Below, in pieces: positions 8,801 through 17,044 of a stretch of DNA of 64,000 nucleotides; the first letter of the stretch is position 1, and the number at the start of each line of letters is the position of its first letter. Below the pieces are notes generated by a model. The model was given only the letters and a program-made list of their open reading frames with translations. It was not told where the DNA came from and did no database searches. The position numbers and the translations under genes were made by a program. The stretch comes from JAGVPT01 sp964439265 (GTDB taxonomy: Bacteria > Bacteroidota > Ignavibacteria > UBA10030 > UBA8401): contig CAYTOA010000002.1 of the NCBI GenBank assembly GCA_964439265.1, positions 62,001-126,000 of the forward strand. Direction: 5' to 3'.

Positions 8801-10868
8801 TTCTCTGGTAACGATCCTCGCTGTCGCGAAGTGCGTCTTCGAACTGCCTGCGTTCCGTAATATCCCTTACGGCCGCCATTCGCAAATGCTTCCCCTGATA
8901 AAAAATTGGTTTTGAAAATACTTCGAGAATCAGCCGCGTGCCGTCCGAACGGATCGCACCGGTTTCGAAGTGAGTCTCGTCACCAGAAGAGATGTGCTGA
9001 CGAAGTGAGGTGTGCATTTCGGTCGCCGAAAAATCGAGCAGTGATTTGCCGATGGCCTGCTTCCTGGTATAACCGAGCATTCGGCACATCGCCTCATTGA
9101 CCTCGACGATCACTCCATTGTCCTGGATCGCAATTCCTTCGACTGTCGCTCCCCACAGTTCGCGGAACTGGGATTCGCTTGCCCGAAGCGCGATTTCTGC
9201 CATTTTGCGCTCGGTGATATCTTCCACGGTGCCATCATAATAGAGTATCTTGCCGTGAGAGTCCCGGATTGCACGGGCGCTTTCTCTTACATAGATGACC
9301 GAGCCATCGTGACGAGTCCAGGCACTCTCCAAGCCATTGACCTCTCCATCCTGTTCCACACGGTCGATAAATTGTCTTCTTTCATACGATGGTTCGAAGC
9401 CTTCCCGTTCGAGATTCCTTGCTGCCAGTTCTTCGAATGTGGAGTAGCCAAGTTTCTTGACGAGTGAAGGATTTGCCAGAATTATTACTCCGTCTGGCGT
9501 TGTCCGGTACAGGCCGAGACTTGAATTTTCGTAGATCGAACGAAAGCGTTCCTCACTAGCCCGCAGTGCTTTGTCTGCCTCCTTGCGTTCGGCGATATTT
9601 CTTGCGGTTGTGTGCATATAGAGCACGCCCGCTATCAAAATGCGCTTGTTATTAAACTCTGCGTCGACTTTTGAACCGTCTTTGCGGAGGATCTTCGCCT
9701 CGCTTGCGATTTCTTCTCCATCGAAGATCTTATTGTTGTAGGTTGTATACGCGGTTAAATCGAGCTGGTCATGAAGATCGGGAATCTGCATCCCGAGGAG
9801 CTGCTCTCGAGAGTAGCCGGTGAGTTCACAAGCGGCGTTGTTGACGGCGACAAACCGGGAATCCGTGTCTGAGATGAACACGGAATCTCGTGAGCCTTCA
9901 AAAATGGCTTCCTGCCATTCGAGGGCTTGCCTTAAACTCTCTTCTCCATGCTTGCGTGCGGTGATGTCCTGGATATGGGTGATGAAGCATTGAGGGCGGT
10001 GTTGTGCGTCTCGAATGAGGGAACTTGAGATGCTCGCCCAAATAATGTTTCCCTGTTTGTGGAGATACCTTTTTTCAAGTTTGATTTTTTCCTCTCCGCG
10101 GGTTTCATGGCGGCTGAGAAAGTCCAAGGTCAGTGCCATGTCGCCCGGATGCGTTATCTGTGAAAGAGTCATTTGTTCAAGCTCTTCCTGGCTGTAACCA
10201 AGAATCTCACACAGCGCATTGTTCACTCTAAAAAATTGTCCGTCAATACTTGTCAGGCTCATTCCCACATTTGCGTTTTCGAAGGCAAGATGAAATCGCT
10301 CTTCAATTCCTTCCAGCGTGCCCGGGAGCAATTCTAAAGGAGCTGCAAACGTGATCGAGATTCCGCAGACAACAACGATCATGACGATCCAGGCAAGGGG
10401 AGACCGAATGTAGAGGAGAGGCGACGTGCCATAATCAAGCCAGCCGCCGACAAAAAGAACCGCTGTGATCGAGAGGAAGAGAAAAAGGAAGGCAATGCTC
10501 GCGTACGCAGTCTTCCGGTGGCCGAGCATCATCAGGTAGAGAGTAATAGCCGGCGCGATAACGAGCGCTGCAGACATAAGACCCAATGTAACGACTCCTG
10601 AGACAAGGATTAGTGCGAGCATGATGATCATCATCACCGCGAACGTCTCAGGCCGAGTACTTTTTCTTCGAAGGAAGAGAATCGTCATTACGATCGCGAG
10701 CAGTACGTGGAGATACATGACAGGCCGGACTCCCAAGATCGGAATTCTAGCGATTGTAAGGATGGCGTTAATCAGGATGGCCGCAAAGAACAACGGAATG
10801 AATCGACGCGTGATGTTGTTTCGCAATGATTCAACAGAAATGTGGAGATTCTGTCCGTCGGGTTTCAA
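5802..10868 (-). CDS. Membrane-bound hybrid histidine kinase with nine PAS domains
   Basis: A very large sensor of about 1,690 residues. The N-terminal 190 residues contain about six hydrophobic segments. Nine PAS/PAC units follow at intervals of about 120 residues, each starting with a variant of SEERFRSIFE and ending with DITERKRAEEALR-like linkers. Then come HisKA (GGIAHDFNNLLNAI, phospho-His), HATPase (NLIINAGEAL, DTGHGIKPE, GRGLGLAAVLG) and a C-terminal REC (VLVIDDEPS, acceptor VLDYSMPGMDG). Sensor ligands are unknown; PAS arrays of this kind usually track redox or small molecules. The frame is open to a TTG at 10898, but the TTG at 10868 has AAGGA seven bases upstream and is preferred. 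No partner regulator is adjacent; the built-in REC may pass phosphate elsewhere. Confidence 0.92.
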   Translation of the reverse strand: MKPDGQNLHISVESLRNNITRRFIPLFFAAILINAILTIARIPILGVRPVMYLHVLLAIVMTILFLRRKSTRPETFAVMMIIMLALILVSGVVTLGLMSAALVIAPAITLYLMMLGHRKTAYASIAFLFLFLSITAVLFVGGWLDYGTSPLLYIRSPLAWIVMIVVVCGISITFAAPLELLPGTLEGIEERFHLAFENANVGMSLTSIDGQFFRVNNALCEILGYSQEELEQMTLSQITHPGDMALTLDFLSRHETRGEEKIKLEKRYLHKQGNIIWASISSSLIRDAQHRPQCFITHIQDITARKHGEESLRQALEWQEAIFEGSRDSVFISDTDSRFVAVNNAACELTGYSREQLLGMQIPDLHDQLDLTAYTTYNNKIFDGEEIASEAKILRKDGSKVDAEFNNKRILIAGVLYMHTTARNIAERKEADKALRASEERFRSIYENSSLGLYRTTPDGVIILANPSLVKKLGYSTFEELAARNLEREGFEPSYERRQFIDRVEQDGEVNGLESAWTRHDGSVIYVRESARAIRDSHGKILYYDGTVEDITERKMAEIALRASESQFRELWGATVEGIAIQDNGVIVEVNEAMCRMLGYTRKQAIGKSLLDFSATEMHTSLRQHISSGDETHFETGAIRSDGTRLILEVFSKPIFYQGKHLRMAAVRDITERRQFEDALRDSEDRYQRIIAAITDYIYTAHVKEGKVTNTDHGPGCVSITGYQPDEFKDQPYLWIDMVFPEDRPVVEEQARLIMAGKIPPPLEHRIVHKNGSLRWVRNTFVLHRDETGEIAAYDGLVQDITERKEAEQALQESELNYRQLVEGFPDGIAIYVDGKIVFANSASVALVRASGMEELIGTPVLDLVHPEYRQMIIERMKEALLSNDPLPLLEEKFVRLDGTDVDVEVKALPVTFGNRPAVQLIVRDISERKRTEEALRESQLRYRAAVEQSNEGITIADLDGRYIMVNPAFCRMTRYTEKELLAMRVIDLMPKRSSLKLFSRVADQRESGKREVELMRKDGSTFIALITGSSLEVGSRHYVHGLVQDITERKRAEEALRESEERFHSMFEMHDAVMLLIEPVSGEINDANPAAERFYGYSVNELRGMSIQNINMMAAGEVQAELSRALVSEKSSFIFAHRLANGAVRSVEVHSSPIMLDGKQHLFSIIHDITERREAERQLRKLSIAIEQSPASIVITDTQGNIEYVNPKFTQVTGYTMDEAIGKKPNILKSGETSPEEYRRLWQDITAGKDWRGEFHNRKKNGELFWEITSISPVKDQDGVVTNFLAVKEDITDRKRAEEALRHAQKLESIGTLAGGIAHDFNNLLNAIMGQSSLALGKLPKESPAGNNIAKVLKAAERAADLTRQLLAYSGKGKFLTDDFDLNRLVEENAQLLEVSIPKSAHLLYDLDRTPLCMRGDVGQIQQVVMNLIINAGEALGTNPGSITVHTSQIEIALNAKEYSRYTNISLPPGPYVSFQVNDTGHGIKPELLARIFDPFFTTKFTGRGLGLAAVLGIIRGHHGGIRIHSESGKGSEFDVVFPMVQPLLKPKSQETKQIPALDGEGKTVLVIDDEPSVLELLTDVFTDAGFKVIKALDPIEGIELYRQHQESILLVVLDYSMPGMDGKTAFHELLKINSDVNVLLCSGYTEEEIRSVFGDILPHSFIQKPYKPSALMEKVSRILIGASSDF

Positions 10869-11636
10869 AGGATTTATCCTTATGGGTTCAATTCTCAAAT
10901 GCCGAAATTCGTGAAATGTCCGCGCCGTAGATCTGACACGCTTGTGGAAGAGAGATCGTGCTGAGTCGTGTCAATATTTTTCGCTAAGGACTCCCGGTTT
11001 CGCTTCAGTGATTTCAGGGGTTGCAATACAGTCCACCTTTATGTATATCGGCAGAACGATCAACAATCTTCTCTCCAAAAGCGATCGATTTGCAGCAAAC
11101 AAACGACAGTTCTCTCAGGGAGAATACGATCGTGCACGCAACAACGACTTTTTGCCTTCGATTTTTGTTATAACAGGAGCCCCTTTTATCGAAACGTATC
11201 ATGCGCTATGGGGATTCGCTTGTATTTCCCCGGCGCGTCAAGTTCTGATTTCTGTTCCCATTGGGAGGGTGGAAAAGTTACTAGTTCCTTTAATTCTACA
11301 ATAACTATGCCTCTCAATACAGGCAATATGAAGTGGATTTTGAGCAAATCTTGTCAAAGATGGGAAGAATTGGGCTTGAATTCGCCGTCACGCTAAAATC
11401 AAGGGAAGGGTATAGTCTGCACACATCACCAGCCATTTGGAGGAGTTGGGTGGAATGTGATCGACGATAGGAGGAGACATTTGTTTGGCGGAGAAGCTGC
11501 TGCGGCGAACGATCGGTGTTCTGTCGGCATCTGCGCAGCTGATATCACCATTCCCCAAAGTAATATTCGCCTTCAACGTGCCCGGTCTCTGTTATTCAGC
11601 GGGTAACCACATCGCCTTCGCTGTCCTTTATAATGA
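10869..11636. other. Intergenic stretch between two minus-strand sensors
   Basis: About 770 bases. Plus-strand frames of 120 and 142 codons exist here, but they have low-complexity, Ser/Arg-rich translations and no ribosome site, so I do not call them. The stretch must hold the promoter of the nine-PAS kinase; I see no strong consensus. No repeats or RNA genes were recognised. Confidence 0.5.
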
Positions 11637-14252
11637 TCAGGCCGGATCCTTACGAGGGAAAATATCCGGGTAGAGATTGTTTGCACAATCGGGACAAAGC
11701 CCATGGGAGAATTTGGCTTCGGAGTGACTTTGGATATATCCTTCCAAAAGATCCCAGTATCCCCTGTCATTCCGGATTTTCTTACAGCTTGAGCAGATCG
11801 GAATTAATCCGCCGAGAACTTTAATACTCGTCAGGGCTTCCTGGACCTTCAGTTCTAACTCCCTTTTTCTTTTGATGAGTTGCCACATTCGAAGCAGATA
11901 GAAACCGATTGCGCATCCGACGAATAGAAGCAGGACCAGAGTGTAAAACCAGTATGTCTGATAGAAATGAGGCTCGAGAATAAACGCAAAGGCTGCCCCG
12001 GTTTCATTCCATACGCCGTCATTGTTGCAGGCCATTACACGAAATCGATACTTACCAGGCGGAAGGTTTGTATAATATGCCACGCGGCGCGTTCCTGCAT
12101 CAACAAACTCGCGGTCAAATCCTTCCAGCATGTACTTGAATCGGACCCTCTCAGGTACCAGGTAGCTCAATGCAGCATACTGAAATTCCAGTTTCTCGGT
12201 CCCGGGTGAGAGCGAGCAAGAATCTCCGGGAGCGATAACTTGGAGGTCCGCAATCACATGCTTAATAAACGTCGGCGGAATGAGTCCATTTCTATTGAGT
12301 GATTTCGGATCGATCACCACGGCTCCCTTCCTAGTTGCAAACCAGAGCCGTCCGTCGTGAGTTCTGCAGGCAGCCGGCTGCCACGAAGGAATACACTCTT
12401 CCGTTTTCATTCCGTCAGCCTCGTCAAAAACCTGGGTATGGATGCCGCTGCTTCGGCCTGTTTCGAAATCATCGAGTTCCTGGCGCGACACATGTCCGAT
12501 TCCCCGTGGACTGCTCAGCCAGAGATCTCCTGCATCGTCTTCTAAGACGCAATAGATTTCATCATTGAACAATCCGACTTTTGTGTTGTACTTGGTAAAC
12601 TTTCCCTCATGGAATCGGGTCACTCCTCCGCGAGGTGAGGCAATCCATAAGCTCCCTCGTCCGTCGTCAAGAATGGAGTTAACCCAAGAATCGGCCAATC
12701 CGTCAGCCGGGCCAAAGGTCTTCACCTCCCCGTCTCGGACTCTAAGCAGTCCATTCGATGTCCCGATCCACAGTGTGCCGCTTGCATCGAGAAAGAAACA
12801 GCTGACGTAATCAACCGGCACAAATGGCACACCTTTTTTCAATTCGTACGGCATTAGTTTTCCATCTTTGAATCTTCTTATGCCTACATAGTTGATATAT
12901 AGAAGAATACTTTCCGTATCCTCGCCGATCGCCGTAATCCAACGCATCGGCATCCCGGCGCTCGTATCATACTGTTTAAGTCGTCCGTCTTTCACTACTG
13001 ACAAAAATCCGGTTTGCGCGACCCATAATCTCCCATCATGCGAAACAAATGCGGGTCCTACCGGAGTCTTTATCTCGGACAGCTTGCCGTTCTTCATTCG
13101 AGTGATGCTGAACGTCTCGTCACTGAGAAGATACAAACTTCCGTCTGGTGTCTCTGCGACGCTTGAAATGTAGTTGCTGACAAGGCCCTCTTTCGTAGAA
13201 TACGGCGTTACGTTGACATCCTTAAACCTGTTCAGGCCGTCAACCGTGGCCACCCACAGGCTTCCCTCACGATCTTCGACAATCGACATGACGTAATTAT
13301 TGCTTAACCCGTCAGTCTCTGTGAATGATGTCCATTTTCCCGCGCTGTATCTGTTCAGCCCGCCTTTACGAGTGCCGACCCAAATATTTCCGTCCCGGTC
13401 TTCGAAGATGACAGTGACCTGTTCATTTGAAAGTCCGTCAGCAGTCGTAAAGGCTTTCATCAATCCATCGCTCCAGCGAACCAGTCCTTGGTATCCGCCA
13501 ATCCAAATATCTCCAGCTTTGTCGGCACAAAGGGCGGTGACGTATTGACGGCGTCCATGGATTGTGACCTGCATGGACTGCGTTACCGAGTCTCCTTGCA
13601 GGATGCGTACTCCGTCTGGTGTGCCTACCCAAACTCTTCCTTCCGAATCCTCGGTAATCCCGGTTACATAGGGTGGAGCAACTGGGACATCCAGAAATCT
13701 GTCACCGTCCAACCTGTAGAGCCCGTACGAGGTTCCCGCCCAAATATGTTTTGACGAGCTCTGATGGAGTGCATTCACATTCCTGCTCTTGATGCCTTCG
13801 GATTCGCCATAACGGTAGATCTTTCCATTTTGTAATCGACAAAGTTGATTAGCAAAAGTACCAACCCATAGACTGCCATCGCCGGATTCGCACAATGATG
13901 AAATGGCTTCGCGGTTGACATTGTCGCCTGTAATCGTGCTCACAGACTCAAACGTCTCTCCATCAAAGCGAAACAGGCCGGCGGTCATTCCAAACCAAAG
14001 GTAGCCGTCTGAAGTCTGCAGGCATGCGTTGACGGCGCTGCCCGGCAGGCCGTTTTGCTTGAGCCATTTGTCGTGCACATACTGATCGATGGTCTTTTTC
14101 GGATCTAATGCATAGAGGTGTGAGATCGGGAATATGAGCGCGATGACAACAAGTGCCGAGAGGAGAGTCCTGTAACTAAAGCGCTTCGCGTCATTGCCGT
14201 GTTTCACGACGTGTATCGCTTCGCGTCTTCGTCTATTGTGTTCTGAGTCCAT
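11637..14252 (-). CDS. Reg_prop beta-propeller / Y_Y_Y sensor with a C-terminal Cys motif, no kinase
   Basis: About 871 residues. After an N-terminal membrane anchor (SALVVIALIFPISHLYA) come about a dozen two-component-regulator propeller repeats of the form DGLSNNYVxSIxEDxxGxLWVGT. A Y_Y_Y-type domain follows (FKYMLEGFDREFVDAG, then YTNLPPGKYRFRVMACN), then one membrane helix (LVLLLFVGCAIGFYLL) and a short coiled coil. In HTCS-type sensors a histidine kinase would follow. Here the protein ends in about 60 residues with GGLIPICSSCKKIRNDRGYW and HGLCPDC, a CxxC...CxxC tail known at the C-terminus of many PAS and response-regulator proteins and plausibly zinc-binding. The ATG at 14252 is chosen over a GTG at 14270 because the latter lies five bases after the T-run of the upstream hairpin, with no room for a ribosome site. 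Confidence 0.88.
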   Translation of the reverse strand: MDSEHNRRRREAIHVVKHGNDAKRFSYRTLLSALVVIALIFPISHLYALDPKKTIDQYVHDKWLKQNGLPGSAVNACLQTSDGYLWFGMTAGLFRFDGETFESVSTITGDNVNREAISSLCESGDGSLWVGTFANQLCRLQNGKIYRYGESEGIKSRNVNALHQSSSKHIWAGTSYGLYRLDGDRFLDVPVAPPYVTGITEDSEGRVWVGTPDGVRILQGDSVTQSMQVTIHGRRQYVTALCADKAGDIWIGGYQGLVRWSDGLMKAFTTADGLSNEQVTVIFEDRDGNIWVGTRKGGLNRYSAGKWTSFTETDGLSNNYVMSIVEDREGSLWVATVDGLNRFKDVNVTPYSTKEGLVSNYISSVAETPDGSLYLLSDETFSITRMKNGKLSEIKTPVGPAFVSHDGRLWVAQTGFLSVVKDGRLKQYDTSAGMPMRWITAIGEDTESILLYINYVGIRRFKDGKLMPYELKKGVPFVPVDYVSCFFLDASGTLWIGTSNGLLRVRDGEVKTFGPADGLADSWVNSILDDGRGSLWIASPRGGVTRFHEGKFTKYNTKVGLFNDEIYCVLEDDAGDLWLSSPRGIGHVSRQELDDFETGRSSGIHTQVFDEADGMKTEECIPSWQPAACRTHDGRLWFATRKGAVVIDPKSLNRNGLIPPTFIKHVIADLQVIAPGDSCSLSPGTEKLEFQYAALSYLVPERVRFKYMLEGFDREFVDAGTRRVAYYTNLPPGKYRFRVMACNNDGVWNETGAAFAFILEPHFYQTYWFYTLVLLLFVGCAIGFYLLRMWQLIKRKRELELKVQEALTSIKVLGGLIPICSSCKKIRNDRGYWDLLEGYIQSHSEAKFSHGLCPDCANNLYPDIFPRKDPA

Positions 14253-14275
14253 AAGAGTGTCCAAGGTCACAGCGC

Positions 14276-14334
14276 AAAAAAAGGGAGGTTGCTTCCGGAG
14301 CCGAACTAGTTGGAAGGCCCTCCCATATCATTAT
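14276..14334 (-). terminator. Terminator-like hairpin in the leader of the propeller gene
   Basis: Read on the minus strand: GGGAGG, then a CTTCC/GGAAG extension, the closing CCTCCC, then seven T. The T-run ends 23 bases before the chosen ATG and five before the alternative GTG. As a simple terminator it would end a transcript from the right, but there is no minus-strand gene to the right within 1.3 kb. Attenuation of the propeller gene is therefore possible. Confidence 0.55.
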
Positions 14335-15544
14335 CGACAAAATTATCTTAAATCTTAAGATTAAAAGCTTCCGCCCATGTGTTGGTGGACCGAGATGATG
14401 AGCATCTTCCGACGGAACGGCGATCACAATCCTCGAATCCCGACCTCGTTTTGACGGCGCTTTTCCCAATCTCAAGATGCAGAGTTAACCTCTCCTCAAT
14501 AAATAGCCAATAACCGTGCCAGCAAGTCAAGAGATTGTTCTCTTTTCTCACATAAAATCGTCGAATAAGGGTTCTCCCAGTGAGAGTAGATGTGCGGTAT
14601 TGATGATATTCCCACTTTTCAGAATTCAGTGAATATTTCATTAGATCGCTCGCCTGGAAGGTTCTTTGTTCTTGATTGGCCCTCCGGCTGCACTACCAAT
14701 CCTCTTTTAGATGTTTCTGGTCGTCGCAGCTGAGGCGCTGACTCCTGCATAAATCCATCGGCAGAGATCGAAGGGGACGTGGAATGATAGTTGAGAGTTT
14801 TCGGTGCTCCGAGAAATTCAAAGCTTACCGTGAGATATTAACCACGGGTATTGTGCAAATATTGTCACCCATTCTATTCGCAAATTAAGGTAAGAAAGCC
14901 TCATCATCCGTCGTTATGACGATAAGGCGTTTCAGCCTGATCTTCTGCTCAACTTGATGAGGAGAACTGCGACGAGGTGCAACAACGAGTCAATCCGCGC
15001 TTACGGAGTGATTGCATTGTTGCAGGTCGAATTGGTTCTGAAACGTACCCAGTTCGAGTCCTTTGGGTCCAGATCGTCGAGGAAGAAGTGGAAACAAAAG
15101 CTGCGCGATCGCGAAAAAATGAACAGGAAGATAGGAAAAGAAAGCAATCTCTCACGAATCCCTTTATCCAGATGCCTGTGCGCGTGCCCGATTTCTTCGA
15201 GGGCTATTCATCAAGCGGAAATATTCGAAGAATGTTTTTATGGTGAGTGTCCCCGGATCTTTTGTATCCGTGAGGCTCAATTGAAAGTCGGTGCCGAAGA
15301 AAGCGTTAGGAGATTTGGCTTTTGAGTTGCAATCCCTTCCACAGTGTAGTATATTTACACCGGATTCTACGCGGAGATTCCTCATGAATCAACTGATATG
15401 CTCGCACCTGTCCAAAGATCAGAAGCATATCGGTTGACCGCTGTTAATAGCAAGTGGTTACAGAAGCAATTACGTGTAGCCAAAATAGTGCAATCTTCAT
15501 CTGTCTGTTTATTGCACGAGCGCTGAGAACATATTGATTTCCCC
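14335..15544. other. Long intergenic region left of the tRNA
   Basis: About 1.2 kb between divergent units. Several short frames (up to 123 codons) have basic, Cys-scattered translations typical of noncoding sequence. A TTCGAGT heptamer near 15051 resembles a T-loop, but the flanks do not pair. No gene supported. Confidence 0.5.
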
Positions 15545-15617
15545 GCCCTTGTAGTTCAACAGGATAGAACGGGAGTTTCCTAAACTTCTAATCGCAGTTC
15601 GAGTCTGCGCGAGGGCA
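15545..15617 (+). tRNA. tRNA-Arg(CCT)
   Basis: A complete cloverleaf can be folded by hand. The acceptor GCCCTTG pairs with CGAGGGC (one T-G pair). The D-arm stem is GTTC/GAAC with an AACAGGATA loop. The anticodon stem GGAGT/ACTTC closes a loop TTCCTAA with anticodon CCT. The variable loop is TAAT. The T-arm is CGCAG/CTGCG with loop TTCGAGT. The discriminator base is A. The genome does not encode CCA (CTG follows). It reads AGG codons. No second tRNA is adjacent. Confidence 0.93.
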
Positions 15618-15718
15618 CTGAGATAGAGTGAAAAGCTTAGTTGCGAAACTTCGCAACATGGTTTTCTCTCAGTTGTTTTGAGTATCTTACCGCATCGACC
15701 AGGTTGCAGAACATTTCA

Positions 15719-17029
15719 ATGAGCAACGCCGCAAAAATATCAATTCTCGGAGTCGGCGTCTTCGCCGCGTTCTTCTTGTTCTTCGTGAAGTTCGGTTCTC
15801 CCGACAGTTCGACCGACTTCAACAAAGTACAGAAGGTGTATTTTGCCGACCACATTTCAGCGGCTCACCGCGCCGTCATCGAACGATTCAATCAGCAATA
15901 CGCGGGACGAATCGAAGTAGTTCCTGTTGATCTTCCCTTCAGCAAGTTTAATACCAATGAGAGAAAAGAACTTCTCGCCCGTTCGCTGCGCAGCAAGAGC
16001 GACCGGCTGGATATCTTTTCCGTCGACTATATTTGGACACCTCGATTTGCAAAATGGAGCGAACCCCTCGACGGCTATTTTTCCGAGGCGGACAAATCGG
16101 CGATCATTTCTCCCGTACTTCAATCATGTATCAGCGAGGGAAAGCTTGTTGCGATGCCTCTCTTCATCGATATCGGGATGATGTATTACCGTCGTGACTA
16201 CCTGCAGCGGCTCCCCAATGCACGTGCAGTAGAGGAGGAGTTGGGGCAATCGATCACCTGGGATCGGCTAATAGCTATTCAGAAGCCGCTTGGGATGGAG
16301 AACAAGCCTTTTTATGTCTTTCAGGGGTACGACTACGAAGGATTGATCTGCAATTACTTTGAAATGATTGCTTCCATCGACAACGATTATTTTCGGAACA
16401 ACACTATTCGATTGACGACACCTGTTGCGCACAAAGCCCTTCAGACCCTCGTCGATTTTGTCTACAAATCGAAAATCAGTACTCCTGATGTTTTGGAACT
16501 CGATGAAAATAAATGTTACGAATACATGATCAGTCACGACGCGATGTTCGTTCGGGGCTGGTCAAATTTCCTCGAGACCGCCCGCGCGCCGTACACCGAC
16601 AGCGTACCCAATGGGCTCATCGGACGGGCGCCGTTACCTCATTTCAAAGGACAAAAACCGACCTCGGTGTATGGCGGCTGGAACCTGATGATTTCCAAAT
16701 ATTCCACAAAAAAGGACGCGGCGATTGAATTTGTCCGCTATCTTCAAACGCCGGAGGCCAAAAAGATCATGTTTGAAATTGGCGACTACATCCCCGTCAA
16801 TAAGGATGTGTACAGCGACACTGCATACGTCCGTGCCCATCCGAAGCTTATCTTTTACCGACAGCTTATCGAGCATGGCTTTCATCGGCCGTCTCTTTTG
16901 GATTACACCAGGATCGCCGATATCATCGCTCACTACGTTCATCTTGCGTTGAAAAAAGAATTGACCGTTGACGAGGCACTTACCAAGGCATCGGCAGTCG
17001 TCAATTCAAACCAAGTACTTATCAAGTGA
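15719..17029 (+). CDS. Membrane-anchored sugar-type solute-binding protein (sensor component)
   Basis: About 436 residues with the fold pattern of extracellular solute-binding proteins of the maltose/trehalose group. Features: an early KVYFADHISAAHRAVIERFN segment, LDIFSVDYIWTPRFAKW, the hinge-region LVAMPLFIDIGMMYYRRD, GYDYEGLICNYFEMIAS, MFVRGWSNF, and a late VYGGWNLMISKYSTKKDAA. The N-terminus (ILGVGVFAAFFLFFVKFG) is an uncleaved-looking anchor with no lipobox Cys, so the protein is probably tethered in the inner membrane facing the periplasm. The frame opens at a TTG at 15641; the ATG at 15719 places the anchor correctly. It is followed after 15 bases by a histidine kinase and a sigma54 regulator. 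No ABC permease or ATPase gene is present nearby, which favours a sensing role. Confidence 0.88.
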   Translation: MSNAAKISILGVGVFAAFFLFFVKFGSPDSSTDFNKVQKVYFADHISAAHRAVIERFNQQYAGRIEVVPVDLPFSKFNTNERKELLARSLRSKSDRLDIFSVDYIWTPRFAKWSEPLDGYFSEADKSAIISPVLQSCISEGKLVAMPLFIDIGMMYYRRDYLQRLPNARAVEEELGQSITWDRLIAIQKPLGMENKPFYVFQGYDYEGLICNYFEMIASIDNDYFRNNTIRLTTPVAHKALQTLVDFVYKSKISTPDVLELDENKCYEYMISHDAMFVRGWSNFLETARAPYTDSVPNGLIGRAPLPHFKGQKPTSVYGGWNLMISKYSTKKDAAIEFVRYLQTPEAKKIMFEIGDYIPVNKDVYSDTAYVRAHPKLIFYRQLIEHGFHRPSLLDYTRIADIIAHYVHLALKKELTVDEALTKASAVVNSNQVLIK

Positions 17030-17044
17030 CTTTGACTCCGCAGC

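Noticed and set aside
10942..11396. Overlapping plus-strand frames of 120 and 142 codons
   Set aside because: Composition is Ser/Arg/Cys-scattered, no ribosome site, no motif; typical of intergenic sequence.
15025..15078. TTCGAGT T-loop-like heptamer followed by a GGGTCCA segment, suggesting a tRNA or tmRNA end
   Set aside because: The flanking bases do not form a five-pair T-stem, and no acceptor or anticodon arm can be drawn upstream.
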